Positions 17,023 to 25,560 of a stretch of DNA of 64,000 nucleotides are shown here, piece by piece (position 1 is the stretch's first letter; each line of letters starts with the position of its first letter). The notes below the pieces were generated by a model. It saw nothing but the letters and a program-made list of their open reading frames with translations, did no database searches and was not told the DNA's origin. The stretch comes from Sinorhizobium sp. 8-89 (GTDB lineage: Bacteria > Pseudomonadota > Alphaproteobacteria > Rhizobiales > Rhizobiaceae): NCBI RefSeq assembly GCF_030124325.1, contig NZ_JASKLR010000007.1, positions 1 through 64,000 of the forward strand, written 5' to 3'. The translations under genes were made by a program, and so were the position numbers.

Positions 17023-18852
17023 CTAAGTGACATCGGTCCCCACGGTCAATTCCAAATCGCCACCTTGCAGATTGTGGAGGCGAGCGTAGAGACCCTCCGG
17101 ACGGTGCGCGAGCTCCTCATGCGTCCCCTCCTCGACGACCAGACCCTGCTTCATCACGACGATCTTGTCAGCATTGACGACGGTGGAAAGCCGGTGGGCG
17201 ATAACGATGACAGTGCGACCGTTCATCGCCTGATCGAGCGCCTCCTGAACGGCAGCCTCGGATTCGGTGTCGAGAGCAGAGGTGGCTTCGTCGAGAAGGA
17301 GGATCGGCGCATTGCGAACGAGCGCACGAGCGATCGACAGCCGCTGACGCTGGCCGCCGGAGAGGGTCATCCCCTGTTCACCGACGGGGGTATCGTAGCC
17401 CTGCGGTTGCGCGAGGATGAAATCATGCGCATAGGCAAGCCTCGCCGCCTCTTCGATTTCCGCATCCGTGGCCTCCGGCCGCCCGTAGCGGATATTGTCA
17501 CGGATCGAGCCCTCGAAGAGGTATGGTTGCTGCGAGACATAGGCAAGCCTATTGCGCAGCGATTGCTTGGTGACAGCGGCGATGTCCTGGCCGTCGACCA
17601 GAATTTGGCCCGATCGGGGATCGTAGAAGCGCGGGATAAGGCTGATGATCGTGGACTTGCCGGCACCGGACGGGCCGACCAACGCGGTCGTCTTGCCACC
17701 CTCCGCGCGGAAGCTGACCCCCTTCAGGATCTCCTCGCCATTGGCATAGGAGAAGCGCACGTCGCGAAACTCGACGGTCGCTTCGCTAAAGGTCAGCTCC
17801 GTGGCGCCCGGAAGGTCTCGCTGGTGCGGAACGGTATCCAGGACCTCATAAAGCATGCGTGCGTTGACGGCGGCGCGCTCCAGCGACAGCTGCAGACGAG
17901 CCAGCCGCCGGGCCGGGTCGTACGCCATGAGAAGTGCGGTCACAAAGGCAAAGAAGGCACCCGGAGGCACGTTGCTGTAGATGATTCGAAAGGTGGCGTA
18001 AGCAAGGACGCTTGAGATCGCCAGGCCTGCGAAGCTCTCCGTCAATGGCGCCGTGCGTTCGCTCAGGCGCGCGATGCGATTGGCCCGATTCTCGGCCCGA
18101 TCGATGATCGCGTCGACCTTGCGTCGCAATTCCTCCTCCATAGTGAAGGCCTTGACGATGGAAATGCCCTGAATGGTCTCCTGCATCGCGCCGAGCACGC
18201 GGCTGTTGGCCTCGACCGCTTCGCGTGTCGCCAGACGCAGCCGCTTGGAGAGGTAGCGAAGCCCAAGCAGCAACGGCGGAGCGACGAGAAGGATGACAAG
18301 TGACAGCAGCCAGTCCTTGCTGACCATGACGCCGACGAGGCCGACCAAAGTCAGAAGATCGCGAGCAATCGAGGTGACCGTCATATTGAGCACGTCACGG
18401 ATGCCGGCGATGTTCTGGTTGATCTTGGCTGTGAGCTGTGCCGAGCGCTTCTCCTGGAAATAGCCGACGCTCAACGCCATTAGATGCGCATAAAGCCGGC
18501 GTTTGTAGCGGGCAACGATACTGTTGCCGATCTTCGACAAAGCGACGGCTTGTCCGTAAGTCGCCAAACCTCTCAGCACGAAGGCAGCAAAAATCGAAAA
18601 GCAGATGAGGAGAACCGCGTCGCCGCGCCTGTTGGCGAAAGCTTCGTTGACCACTGTCTCACTGATCCAGGCGATGAAGCCCGTCGTCGCGGCCACAACT
18701 ATCAGGCAGGCAATGGCAAACGCGTAGCCGCGGATATGGTCGCGACCGTTTTCGGCAATGACGCGCTTTAGGACCCCAGTGATCGTTTCGGGATCGATAT
18801 CGTGCTGTTTCCGATCCTTGACGTTCAAGAAGCCTTCCCTGCAACCACCCAT
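17023..18852 (-). CDS. ABC transporter, fused permease and ATPase (MsbA type)
   Basis: This 609-residue half-transporter has an N-terminal six-helix permease domain (about 40-340) and a C-terminal ATPase with Walker A GPSGAGKST (about 390), the signature LSGGQRQRLS, Walker B ILLLDEATSALD and the switch HRLS. It is of the MsbA/LPS-flippase class and should form a homodimer exporting a lipid or lipid-linked glycan. The ATG at 18852 has a poor ribosome site; a TTG at 18828 has AGGGAAGG four bases before it and may be the true start. Its place beside glycan genes suggests a surface glycolipid as cargo. Confidence 0.88.
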   Translation of the reverse strand: MGGCREGFLNVKDRKQHDIDPETITGVLKRVIAENGRDHIRGYAFAIACLIVVAATTGFIAWISETVVNEAFANRRGDAVLLICFSIFAAFVLRGLATYGQAVALSKIGNSIVARYKRRLYAHLMALSVGYFQEKRSAQLTAKINQNIAGIRDVLNMTVTSIARDLLTLVGLVGVMVSKDWLLSLVILLVAPPLLLGLRYLSKRLRLATREAVEANSRVLGAMQETIQGISIVKAFTMEEELRRKVDAIIDRAENRANRIARLSERTAPLTESFAGLAISSVLAYATFRIIYSNVPPGAFFAFVTALLMAYDPARRLARLQLSLERAAVNARMLYEVLDTVPHQRDLPGATELTFSEATVEFRDVRFSYANGEEILKGVSFRAEGGKTTALVGPSGAGKSTIISLIPRFYDPRSGQILVDGQDIAAVTKQSLRNRLAYVSQQPYLFEGSIRDNIRYGRPEATDAEIEEAARLAYAHDFILAQPQGYDTPVGEQGMTLSGGQRQRLSIARALVRNAPILLLDEATSALDTESEAAVQEALDQAMNGRTVIVIAHRLSTVVNADKIVVMKQGLVVEEGTHEELAHRPEGLYARLHNLQGGDLELTVGTDVT

Positions 18853-19094
18853 GGTGTTCTGTGCACTCGCGGAGCCCCTCGGTCTCTATAGTGTCTTGAT
18901 GCCGCTTTGGCGAGTCCTGGTCGAGCCCACCCGCCCAGCTTTTCCAGCGGCGTCTCTCCCTGCAAATTTCGAAGCGTCCCGGCGCGAGCAAGGTCGGAGA
19001 GGTTCTTCGCGATCAATTTGTCCTCCCATGTTTTCGATCCCGGCGATCCTGTGCCCGACGGAGGAGGTCCAGAAGATGCATTCCGCAGTTCTTG

Positions 19095-20477
19095 ATGTCT
19101 GGTTGTATTTTGTGCACTTATACGGCTGCCATCATCCTCAACTCACCGGAACTAAGGAAATTGTTCGAGGGGATAAAGTCCGCCTTACATTGGCGGCTCG
19201 CGAAGAATCTGAGGAAGTCGAATCCTGACAAAGCTGCAAGGCACCTGGTGCTTGCAGCAACGGGACGTGGAGCCGATGTTGCCAAGGCACGGCGCGCCGT
19301 GGGTTTTCTCGTCGCAGACAAAATGTACTCGGACGCTCGTACTGTGTGCCGAGAGCACATTTCTGCCGGCGATCCTTCCGGCTTTTGGCGACATTACGAG
19401 AGCTTCGTTGACGAGCTCGGAAGCTCTAACCGACACCAAGAAGTGCCTCGCTCGAAAATCAAGATTGCTCTGTTCAACGATACGGACTTCAGGGTCAATA
19501 TCGGATGTCGGCTGACGAGCCAGGGCCTCAAGCAACAAATTCTGGATGCGTTCCCGGACGCCGAGATAACGTCCATCGGTTTTAACTTCGCGGCCTTTAG
19601 GCTGGAGTTCCCAAAAAAAACATCCTCTGAGCCGGATGAACCCTCGGGCATAGAAAGCCGACTTTCTGTTGCGTATGGCGAAGACGCGATCGATCACATA
19701 GAGGCCGCCGATTTCGTGATCCTGCAGCCAGAGGGATCGTTGGACCACAGGACAACGGCCGAAGGGCTTGAAACTTTCTTCACTCCTGTCCTTGCCGCCA
19801 GGAAGCTGGGCAAGCCGTTCGCGGTCTTGAACGGAACCATACCTATCTACGACGACGAACGATCAGACTATCTCAGAAAGCTCTTCCGCGAGCTCGGTAA
19901 CGTCGCCGCCCGCGACGAAATCTCAGCTGAATACTACGGAATCGAGTTTCTGACGGATGCTGCGTTCCTTCGGATATCGCCAGCACCTTCGGCCGAACGC
20001 GACGGCTGCCTGATCACCACCGGGGCCAGGAACAATGCCGAAGAAGACGTTGGAATCCTAAAGACCGCATTGCGGGCTTGCCACGCGTTGAAGCTTCGGC
20101 CAGTTGTTCTTACGCATGCAGTTGAGCGCTTCAATGCTTATGAAGCCGAGATCATTGCCCGTGGCGGAGTTTTTGCTGAGACAGCCAGCATAGAACGTGC
20201 TGCCGAGACAATTTCAAAATGCCGCCTGCACATTGGTGGCCGATATCACATGGCTATTTTCAGTCTCCTCTGTGACGTCCCTTCGCTGCTCTTCGACGTC
20301 AAAACGCACAAAAACCAGTGGCTAGAGCAATACTCACCTCTCATAAAACTTGTGCATCCGCAGACAGATCTCAACGCGGCGGCAGTTACGCTACTAAGCG
20401 ATGGCGTGTCGCAAGACCATCGCGAAACAGGTATGGCGGACAAATACCTCCACTTCCTGAAGCGCGCCTATGGCTAA
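19095..20477 (+). CDS. Polysaccharide pyruvyl transferase-like protein
   Basis: This protein of about 460 residues has a basic N-terminal region (to about residue 115) and a GT-B-like domain of the polysaccharide pyruvyl transferase type. The middle begins IALFNDTDFRVNIGC and has FVILQPEGSLDH; the late motif HIGGRYHMAIFSLLCDVPSL is the family's GxRxH...A...G.P block. Members put pyruvate ketals on exopolysaccharide sugars, though many divergent ones are uncharacterised. The start is uncertain: a TTG directly precedes the ATG at 19095 and neither has a strong ribosome site. It diverges from the ABC transporter. Confidence 0.7.
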   Translation: MSGCILCTYTAAIILNSPELRKLFEGIKSALHWRLAKNLRKSNPDKAARHLVLAATGRGADVAKARRAVGFLVADKMYSDARTVCREHISAGDPSGFWRHYESFVDELGSSNRHQEVPRSKIKIALFNDTDFRVNIGCRLTSQGLKQQILDAFPDAEITSIGFNFAAFRLEFPKKTSSEPDEPSGIESRLSVAYGEDAIDHIEAADFVILQPEGSLDHRTTAEGLETFFTPVLAARKLGKPFAVLNGTIPIYDDERSDYLRKLFRELGNVAARDEISAEYYGIEFLTDAAFLRISPAPSAERDGCLITTGARNNAEEDVGILKTALRACHALKLRPVVLTHAVERFNAYEAEIIARGGVFAETASIERAAETISKCRLHIGGRYHMAIFSLLCDVPSLLFDVKTHKNQWLEQYSPLIKLVHPQTDLNAAAVTLLSDGVSQDHRETGMADKYLHFLKRAYG

Positions 20478-20769
20478 AGCAGCCGCCATTCGTGGAAATC
20501 AGGGTGCACGATCATGAGCCGGGCTGCCTGCCGAGGCCTGCAGGATTAGGCGAAATGGATAGTCGATGGGCTAGAACTCCGCGGCTGCCGGCCCGATGAA
20601 CTCTCTCGCCGATCGTCTATTCCCACTCACAACTCTTAATCATGAAGCCCGCAACGTCCGCGGGCAACCGACCCTACCAGGTCGAGTTCATGTAATATTT
20701 TTCGGCGATAACGGCGGGCCTGAGCAGATGCGGCTTCGTCAATGACCGGCGCGAGGGGCATGTCGCCAA

Positions 20770-21066
20770 CTAGCGCCATTCGCGATAGTGCGAGACAGAC
20801 AACGGTCTACCCTCAATCGGTGAAATCGTGCTCGCCCCTCCGCCCACTGCCCATCTCAGAATTGCATCCGCCTCCGCATGCATCCTTGCTCTGATCTCGG
20901 CTTGCTCTACTTCATTGGAGGCGCATTGCGGCGAGATACGTTCAAGGGCACTGAGAACGTCATACCTCAGGTCAGCAAAAGGGGTGTCCCTGACCTTACT
21001 GGTTACAAGGAGTTTTACCAGAAACTCCAGGGTCGCGACCCGCAGCCGGTCATCGTCGATATGCAA
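20770..21066 (-). CDS. Hypothetical protein, about 98 residues
   Basis: The open frame extends to 21237, but its first third runs through a dispersed repeat at 21141-21199. A better start is the TTG at 21066, with GGGGGAGGG about seven bases upstream, giving a product that begins HIDDDRLRVATLEFLVKLL after the initiator. The body is charged and helical (SNEVEQAEIRARMHAEADAI), without membrane segments. I do not recognise a family. An opposite-strand frame of similar size overlaps it but reads as a shadow. Confidence 0.4.
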   Translation of the reverse strand: MHIDDDRLRVATLEFLVKLLVTSKVRDTPFADLRYDVLSALERISPQCASNEVEQAEIRARMHAEADAILRWAVGGGASTISPIEGRPLSVSHYREWR

Positions 21067-21140
21067 ACTTCCGCCCTCCCCCGGTGATTGCACGCTTGCT
21101 GGCAGACTAACAGCAGCGTTGATCGTTTGCAATTTAGACT

Positions 21141-21199
21141 GCAGCGTCGCGCATCCAATCGGACGGGCAAGATCGCTGCAGCACTTTGAATTGCTACGG
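21141..21199 (+). repeat. Dispersed intergenic palindromic repeat, copy 1
   Basis: This copy shares GCACTTTGAATTGCTAC and the preceding hairpin region (GCGCATCCAATCGGACGGGC, partly paired) with four other copies in the window. It is the most degenerate at its first stem. It lies inside the upstream extension of the 20770-21066 frame, which is why I do not trust that extension. Confidence 0.65.
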
Positions 21200-21325
21200 T
21201 CGTGGTGGAAGCGAGGCCGCGCAATCAGCAAAGCCATTGGACGATCGAGACGGCCCTCGCGTCCATTCGGTCGACGACAAACACGCGCACGAGAACCATT
21301 TCGGCTTCTTCTTTGAATGGGATGA

Positions 21326-23371
21326 TCAAGATCTCGGTTCAGAGCTCAAGGAGTGGACATTCTCTCGGACTATGTTCAGCACCGGACGGAAGAGTGCCGA
21401 GAGACTTTCCGCACCTTTCGCTGACAGGTGATCTCCGTCCTTGTAGAGAACGGTGCCCTCGCGCATGACATGACACCTGGTGGCGTCGCAGATCAAGCTC
21501 ATCGGGTCGACGATCAAGGCTCCGCTTGATTTTGCCGCTTCACTCAAAACGCGCCGAGCCAAGGCTTGCCGCATCTTCATGTATTCAAGGGGAGGGGCAA
21601 TGTCGAGCGGGCGTCCTGACACAACGGCTCGTGCGAGGGCTTCGGGGACTTCGTGTCCCATCTCTGGCACATCCATCACCAGGACTGCCTTTGTTCCTTG
21701 CCGAGCCAGCTTGGTCAAAGTCGTGTTGAGACCTGTACTGATCGGCGCTGACCAATCTGGCAGTGAGGGTTTGACGCGAGGATCAAAAAAGACGCCCTCG
21801 CCAGGAAGTTCTGCCCGGTGGACGTACTTCGGCCAAAAGCCAACCATGAAAACGAAGGCGAACCTCTTCTGCTCGATGAGTGACATCACGGCGGAATTGT
21901 ACTCGATACACCGCTTCACCGCTGCCGGACGGCCGAAGTCCGTATTTGGCAAAGGCGGGCACGATGCGCGCCCCACGAACATGCCCGACATGCCCATTTG
22001 ACGAGCTGCAACGTCGATCGCAGGAGCGATGGCCGCGGCATGAGAATCTCCCCATACAAGGAACTGCGGCTCGCTTGCAGTGTCGATGCCCACCCTACAA
22101 AGATTCCCTCTCCTTATCTGGGCCGGTGTCAGACCTTCTCCATTTGAATCGGCGAAACACCGCTCAGAGAAGAATCGGCTCTCATCATAGGTGGCTTGGT
22201 AAAGCGCGCGGGCCTCTTCGGGCAACCTTTGGGGAATGCCTTGCAGACCGTTGACGATGCCAGCGAAGGCGACCGCCGAAGAAATCGCAGCGCTGCTCAC
22301 GCCGACGATTGCGCCGGGCGAGGGTGCCAGTCCGCCATACCGGGCAGGCTGCTCGACGAACCTCCACGAAACGTAGGCTAGCGCGAACGACATTGCCACG
22401 ACGCTCAGCGCCCATCCGGTTGTAAGCTCGTGACCAAGCCCATAGCGCGCGAACACAATCAAGGGCCAATGCCAGAGGTAGAGGGAATATGAAATGCGTC
22501 CGGTGAAGACAGCAACCGGATTACTTAGAAGGCGCGCGATCAAGCCGCCCCGACAGTGCGCGTGGATCAGAAGGGCTGTACCAAGGCAGGGCACTGCGGC
22601 ATAGGCGCCGGGAAAGGGCGTATCAGGAGTATAGGTAAAAACGGCCAGGAATATCGCCAGCAGTCCGAGTGCCGCCAGTGCCTGCGCCCCCCGAGCGGCA
22701 TAGGCAGGGCGCGGAGCAATGGCAACAAGAACTCCCGTCAGCAACTCCCAAATGCGAAAATGAAGCAAGTAGAATGCCTTTTCGGGAGAGTGTGCGACCC
22801 CCCAAGTGCTTGCCCCGAAGGACAGGAGCGCCACCGCCAACACGATCGCAAATATGTGCCTGCGCGCGAATTTGAAGCAAAGGAAGACCGCGACGGGAAA
22901 AATCAGGTAGAATTGCTCTTCCACGGACAAAGACCAGGTATGAAGCAATGGCTTCATCTCTGCGGCAACATCAAAATAACCGCTTTCGCTCCGGAACAGA
23001 ACGTTCGAAGTGAATAAAGCAGCGGCCTGAACACTATCGCCGAAGTAGCGGAACTCTTGCGGCATGAGCAAAAACCACGCTGCCACGGTCGAAACCGCGA
23101 TCATCGAGAACAGAGCCGGGAAAATGCGCCTCATCCGTCGAACGTAGAACGCCCGGAAACTGAAGCTGCCGCGCTCGAGCTCGGTCAGGATGATCCTCGC
23201 CATGAAGAACCCGGACAGCACAAAGAAAACGTCAACCCCGACGAATCCTCCTGAGAACGCCCTGAAGCCAGCGTGAAAGAGGAGCACCGGCAAGATCGCC
23301 ACGGCTCGTAAACCGTCCAGGTCCGGCCGATATTCGAAGTCTTGGTGGGTTACTGCCAAGCTGCTCCCCAT
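21326..23371 (-). CDS. Surface-glycan O-acyltransferase (OafA type) with C-terminal SGNH domain
   Basis: The 681-residue product has an N-terminal acyltransferase-3 membrane domain with about ten segments, starting YRPDLDGLRAVAILPVLLFHAG, with FFVLSGFFMARII and YVRRMRRIFPAL. From about residue 400 it has an SGNH esterase-like domain with the Ser block VWGDSHAAAI and a late DHLS (Asp-His). Such proteins move acetyl groups across the inner membrane onto O-antigen, peptidoglycan or other glycans. I start at the ATG at 23371; a GTG extension to 23419 abuts a dispersed repeat. It is probably an O-acetylating tailoring enzyme of the island. Confidence 0.87.
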   Translation of the reverse strand: MGSSLAVTHQDFEYRPDLDGLRAVAILPVLLFHAGFRAFSGGFVGVDVFFVLSGFFMARIILTELERGSFSFRAFYVRRMRRIFPALFSMIAVSTVAAWFLLMPQEFRYFGDSVQAAALFTSNVLFRSESGYFDVAAEMKPLLHTWSLSVEEQFYLIFPVAVFLCFKFARRHIFAIVLAVALLSFGASTWGVAHSPEKAFYLLHFRIWELLTGVLVAIAPRPAYAARGAQALAALGLLAIFLAVFTYTPDTPFPGAYAAVPCLGTALLIHAHCRGGLIARLLSNPVAVFTGRISYSLYLWHWPLIVFARYGLGHELTTGWALSVVAMSFALAYVSWRFVEQPARYGGLAPSPGAIVGVSSAAISSAVAFAGIVNGLQGIPQRLPEEARALYQATYDESRFFSERCFADSNGEGLTPAQIRRGNLCRVGIDTASEPQFLVWGDSHAAAIAPAIDVAARQMGMSGMFVGRASCPPLPNTDFGRPAAVKRCIEYNSAVMSLIEQKRFAFVFMVGFWPKYVHRAELPGEGVFFDPRVKPSLPDWSAPISTGLNTTLTKLARQGTKAVLVMDVPEMGHEVPEALARAVVSGRPLDIAPPLEYMKMRQALARRVLSEAAKSSGALIVDPMSLICDATRCHVMREGTVLYKDGDHLSAKGAESLSALFRPVLNIVRENVHSLSSEPRS

Positions 23372-23418
23372 TGCCGTGACCTGCCGCCGAAAGCCAGCGG
23401 CATTTGCGTTCACCCCCA

Positions 23419-23512
23419 CAGAGCCGCGCGTCCAATCAGACGCGCAAGGTCGCTGCAGAGCACTGAGCTGCTACATGGTTTTGTCCCTGAATTGATCCCG
23501 ACTCTAGGGATC
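23419..23512 (+). repeat. Dispersed intergenic palindromic repeat, copy 2
   Basis: This copy contains the perfect inverted repeat GCGCGTC-CAATCA-GACGCGC (23425-23444), then AAGGTCGCTGCAGAGCACT, then a second arm starting TCCCTGAATTGATCCC and ending TAGGGA. It lies between the divergently oriented upstream end of the acyltransferase gene and the end of kpsF. Confidence 0.75.
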
Positions 23513-23572
23513 ATCAGTTGAATAGTACGCTGCGCTACTTAGGACAGCGGCCTGTCAGCCATCCAATCGGCC

Positions 23573-24562
23573 TTACGCAACGCCGGCACGCAGAAGATCG
23601 TGGACGTGCAAGATGCCGAGCGGCCGACGCAAATCATCGATCAGGAATAGCACCGTGATCTTTTGCGACTGCATCATTTCCATTGCCGCGCTGGCCAGCA
23701 TTCCACCCGTAATCACCCTTGGCATATGTGACATCACGGTCTCGACAGTGAGCAGCAAAAGATCCTCCGACATATGCCGCCGCAGATCCCCGTCGGTAAT
23801 CACCCCAACAAGATCACCGTCGCTACCAACTACACCGACGACCCCGAAACCCTTCGAGGACATCTGGATGAGCGCCTCGCCCATTGGACTGCCAATTGGC
23901 AATAGGGGCACGGCTTCCCCCGAATGGGCCAGCTCGTGTGCAAGAAGCAACTGAGAACCGAGCTTGCCGCCGGGGTGAAACGTCTTGAAGTCCTGAGCCG
24001 AAAATCCTCTCCGCTCAAGCAAGGCTATCGCGAGAGCATCTCCCACCGCCAACTGCAGCATCGCGGACGTGGTCGGGGCTAGCCCATGAGGGCATGCCTC
24101 CGACACTTTCGGCAGGACGATCGGCACCGTCGAGTTGCGCGCGATTATGCTGTCGGCATTCGAAGTGACGGAAATAACGGGAACATTGAAGCGCTTGGCG
24201 TAGGTGAGCATGTTGCCGAGTTCGACGGTCTCACCGGACCATGAAAGCAGAATAAGCAGATCCTGTGCCGTGATCATGCCGAGATCGCCGTGACTTGCTT
24301 CCGTCGGATGCACGAAATAGGCAGAGGTGCCGGTAGAAGCGAGCGTTGCGGCGATCTTGCGTCCGATGTGTCCGCTCTTGCCTATGCCCGCGACCACGAC
24401 GCGGCCACTCCTCGAGGCGACCAGTTCGACCGCGTCGACAAAACTGCTACGCAGGGCCGCGTCAGCCTCGAGACAAACCGCCAGCGCATCTATCCCGTCA
24501 GCAGCAGTGGCAACCGTGCGACGGATCGACGCCAGTATCGCGTCGCTTACAATCATATCCAT
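23573..24562 (-). CDS. kpsF: Arabinose-5-phosphate isomerase, KpsF/GutQ family
   Basis: KpsF converts ribulose 5-phosphate to arabinose 5-phosphate, the first committed precursor of Kdo. The 329-residue protein has an SIS sugar-isomerase domain (VVVAGIGKSGHIGRKIAATL near residue 55; STGTSAYFVHPTEASHGDLG; LLSWSGETVE) and two CBS domains from about residue 205 (GVVGSDGDLVGVITDGDLRR). Capsule clusters often carry their own copy beside the housekeeping one. Here it hints that the island's product contains Kdo or depends on Kdo supply. Confidence 0.9.
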   Translation of the reverse strand: MDMIVSDAILASIRRTVATAADGIDALAVCLEADAALRSSFVDAVELVASRSGRVVVAGIGKSGHIGRKIAATLASTGTSAYFVHPTEASHGDLGMITAQDLLILLSWSGETVELGNMLTYAKRFNVPVISVTSNADSIIARNSTVPIVLPKVSEACPHGLAPTTSAMLQLAVGDALAIALLERRGFSAQDFKTFHPGGKLGSQLLLAHELAHSGEAVPLLPIGSPMGEALIQMSSKGFGVVGVVGSDGDLVGVITDGDLRRHMSEDLLLLTVETVMSHMPRVITGGMLASAAMEMMQSQKITVLFLIDDLRRPLGILHVHDLLRAGVA

Positions 24563-24768
24563 TTCTACACTGCCCGAAACTATCGATGGCTGGAGTTGAA
24601 GCCTTCGAAATCAAATCAAAATGGCTAAATTGTGCGAGTTTGCGAGTATATCCCACACTTTTTGGCGCGTGACCGACAGAAAAACCAGGAAGTTGCATAC
24701 TGCCCACAGCCCGAAAACGAAGACTGAGTGGCGAATGGACACGTGGCCGGGCTTGTGCGAGACATAAG

Positions 24769-25560
24769 ATGGCAGCCCGTAAGTCAATCTCGCCTTCGCT
24801 ACTTGGCCAATTGGAACTCGTGATGACGATTGAACCTGACGCGCTTGAAACATTGCGAGAAAAGCACCGCCGCTGGCTCTCGCGGCTCGGGATTCTCGAT
24901 AGGCCGTGGTTGGTCCTCGGCTCCGCACCGTCCCCCACGATACCACCGGACCTGATAGGACATTGCGCGCGCGTTGACGTTAATAACTCGGGCAAGACGG
25001 CCAACGCACTAGGTCTCCCGCGCGCCGATTTGACATTCCGGAAGCGGAAGAAGTCGTGGGAAGAGCATCCCTATGTAAGGACGAGAGGCCTGTTATGGCT
25101 CCACACGAGGCCTCTTTGGATGATGTACCTGAAACTTCTTTCAATGCCGCGCGTGCGTTACAAGAGCCTGATGCGCGCCACCAAGGATGAGCGCGAGGCC
25201 ATCGTCGACCTCGTGAGTGGCGGGCTTCCCTCCGATATTGGAGAGTTGGGCAAGGTGACGAACGGAGTTGCCGCCGTCTGCTACGGACTTTTCATGGGGG
25301 TGCCGTCTGTGACCCTCGCCGGGTTCTCAGTCACCAAGATGGGCCATTCTTACGACGACAAGGGGAGAATCCGGCGGCAGATCGCAGAAGACACCTTCGT
25401 TCTGACGCGTTTGAAAGATCGAGGAAATGTTTTCACGACCGAGTTGGAGCTCTCTGAGCACATCGGTCTGCCTTTCGTTCGTGATAGAAGCGACATTGCC
25501 GCCAACATGGACGGCTCGGCCGGCCCGGACCGGCTTCACCGGAGGTCCGCCCAAACATAG
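24769..25560 (+). CDS. Putative sialyltransferase-fold (GT42-like) protein, family copy 1
   Basis: This 263-residue protein has no firm family name. Its layout resembles GT42 sialyltransferases: GSAPS at 51-55 after a hydrophobic strand (WLVL), paired Asn at 72-73, TNG at 164-166, LAGFS at 183-187, GHSYD at 192-196 and Asp 208. The copy at 29128-29859 has the same landmarks at the same residue numbers, and two more relatives follow at 28163 and 29900. A CMP-sugar glycosyltransferase role in the cytosol is inferred. It is convergent with the GT39 gene and overlaps it by 25 bases. A downstream ATG at 24823 is an alternative start. Confidence 0.55.
   Translation: MAARKSISPSLLGQLELVMTIEPDALETLREKHRRWLSRLGILDRPWLVLGSAPSPTIPPDLIGHCARVDVNNSGKTANALGLPRADLTFRKRKKSWEEHPYVRTRGLLWLHTRPLWMMYLKLLSMPRVRYKSLMRATKDEREAIVDLVSGGLPSDIGELGKVTNGVAAVCYGLFMGVPSVTLAGFSVTKMGHSYDDKGRIRRQIAEDTFVLTRLKDRGNVFTTELELSEHIGLPFVRDRSDIAANMDGSAGPDRLHRRSAQT

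Noticed and set aside
17065-18015. Long plus-strand open frame of 316 codons
   Set aside because: It lies antisense inside the ATPase domain of the ABC transporter; its composition follows the G+C-rich coding strand opposite.
20828-21316. Plus-strand open frame of 162 codons opposite the 20770-21066 gene
   Set aside because: Ser/Arg/Leu-rich, crosses a repeat copy and has no ribosome site; the minus-strand reading is better, though only moderately.
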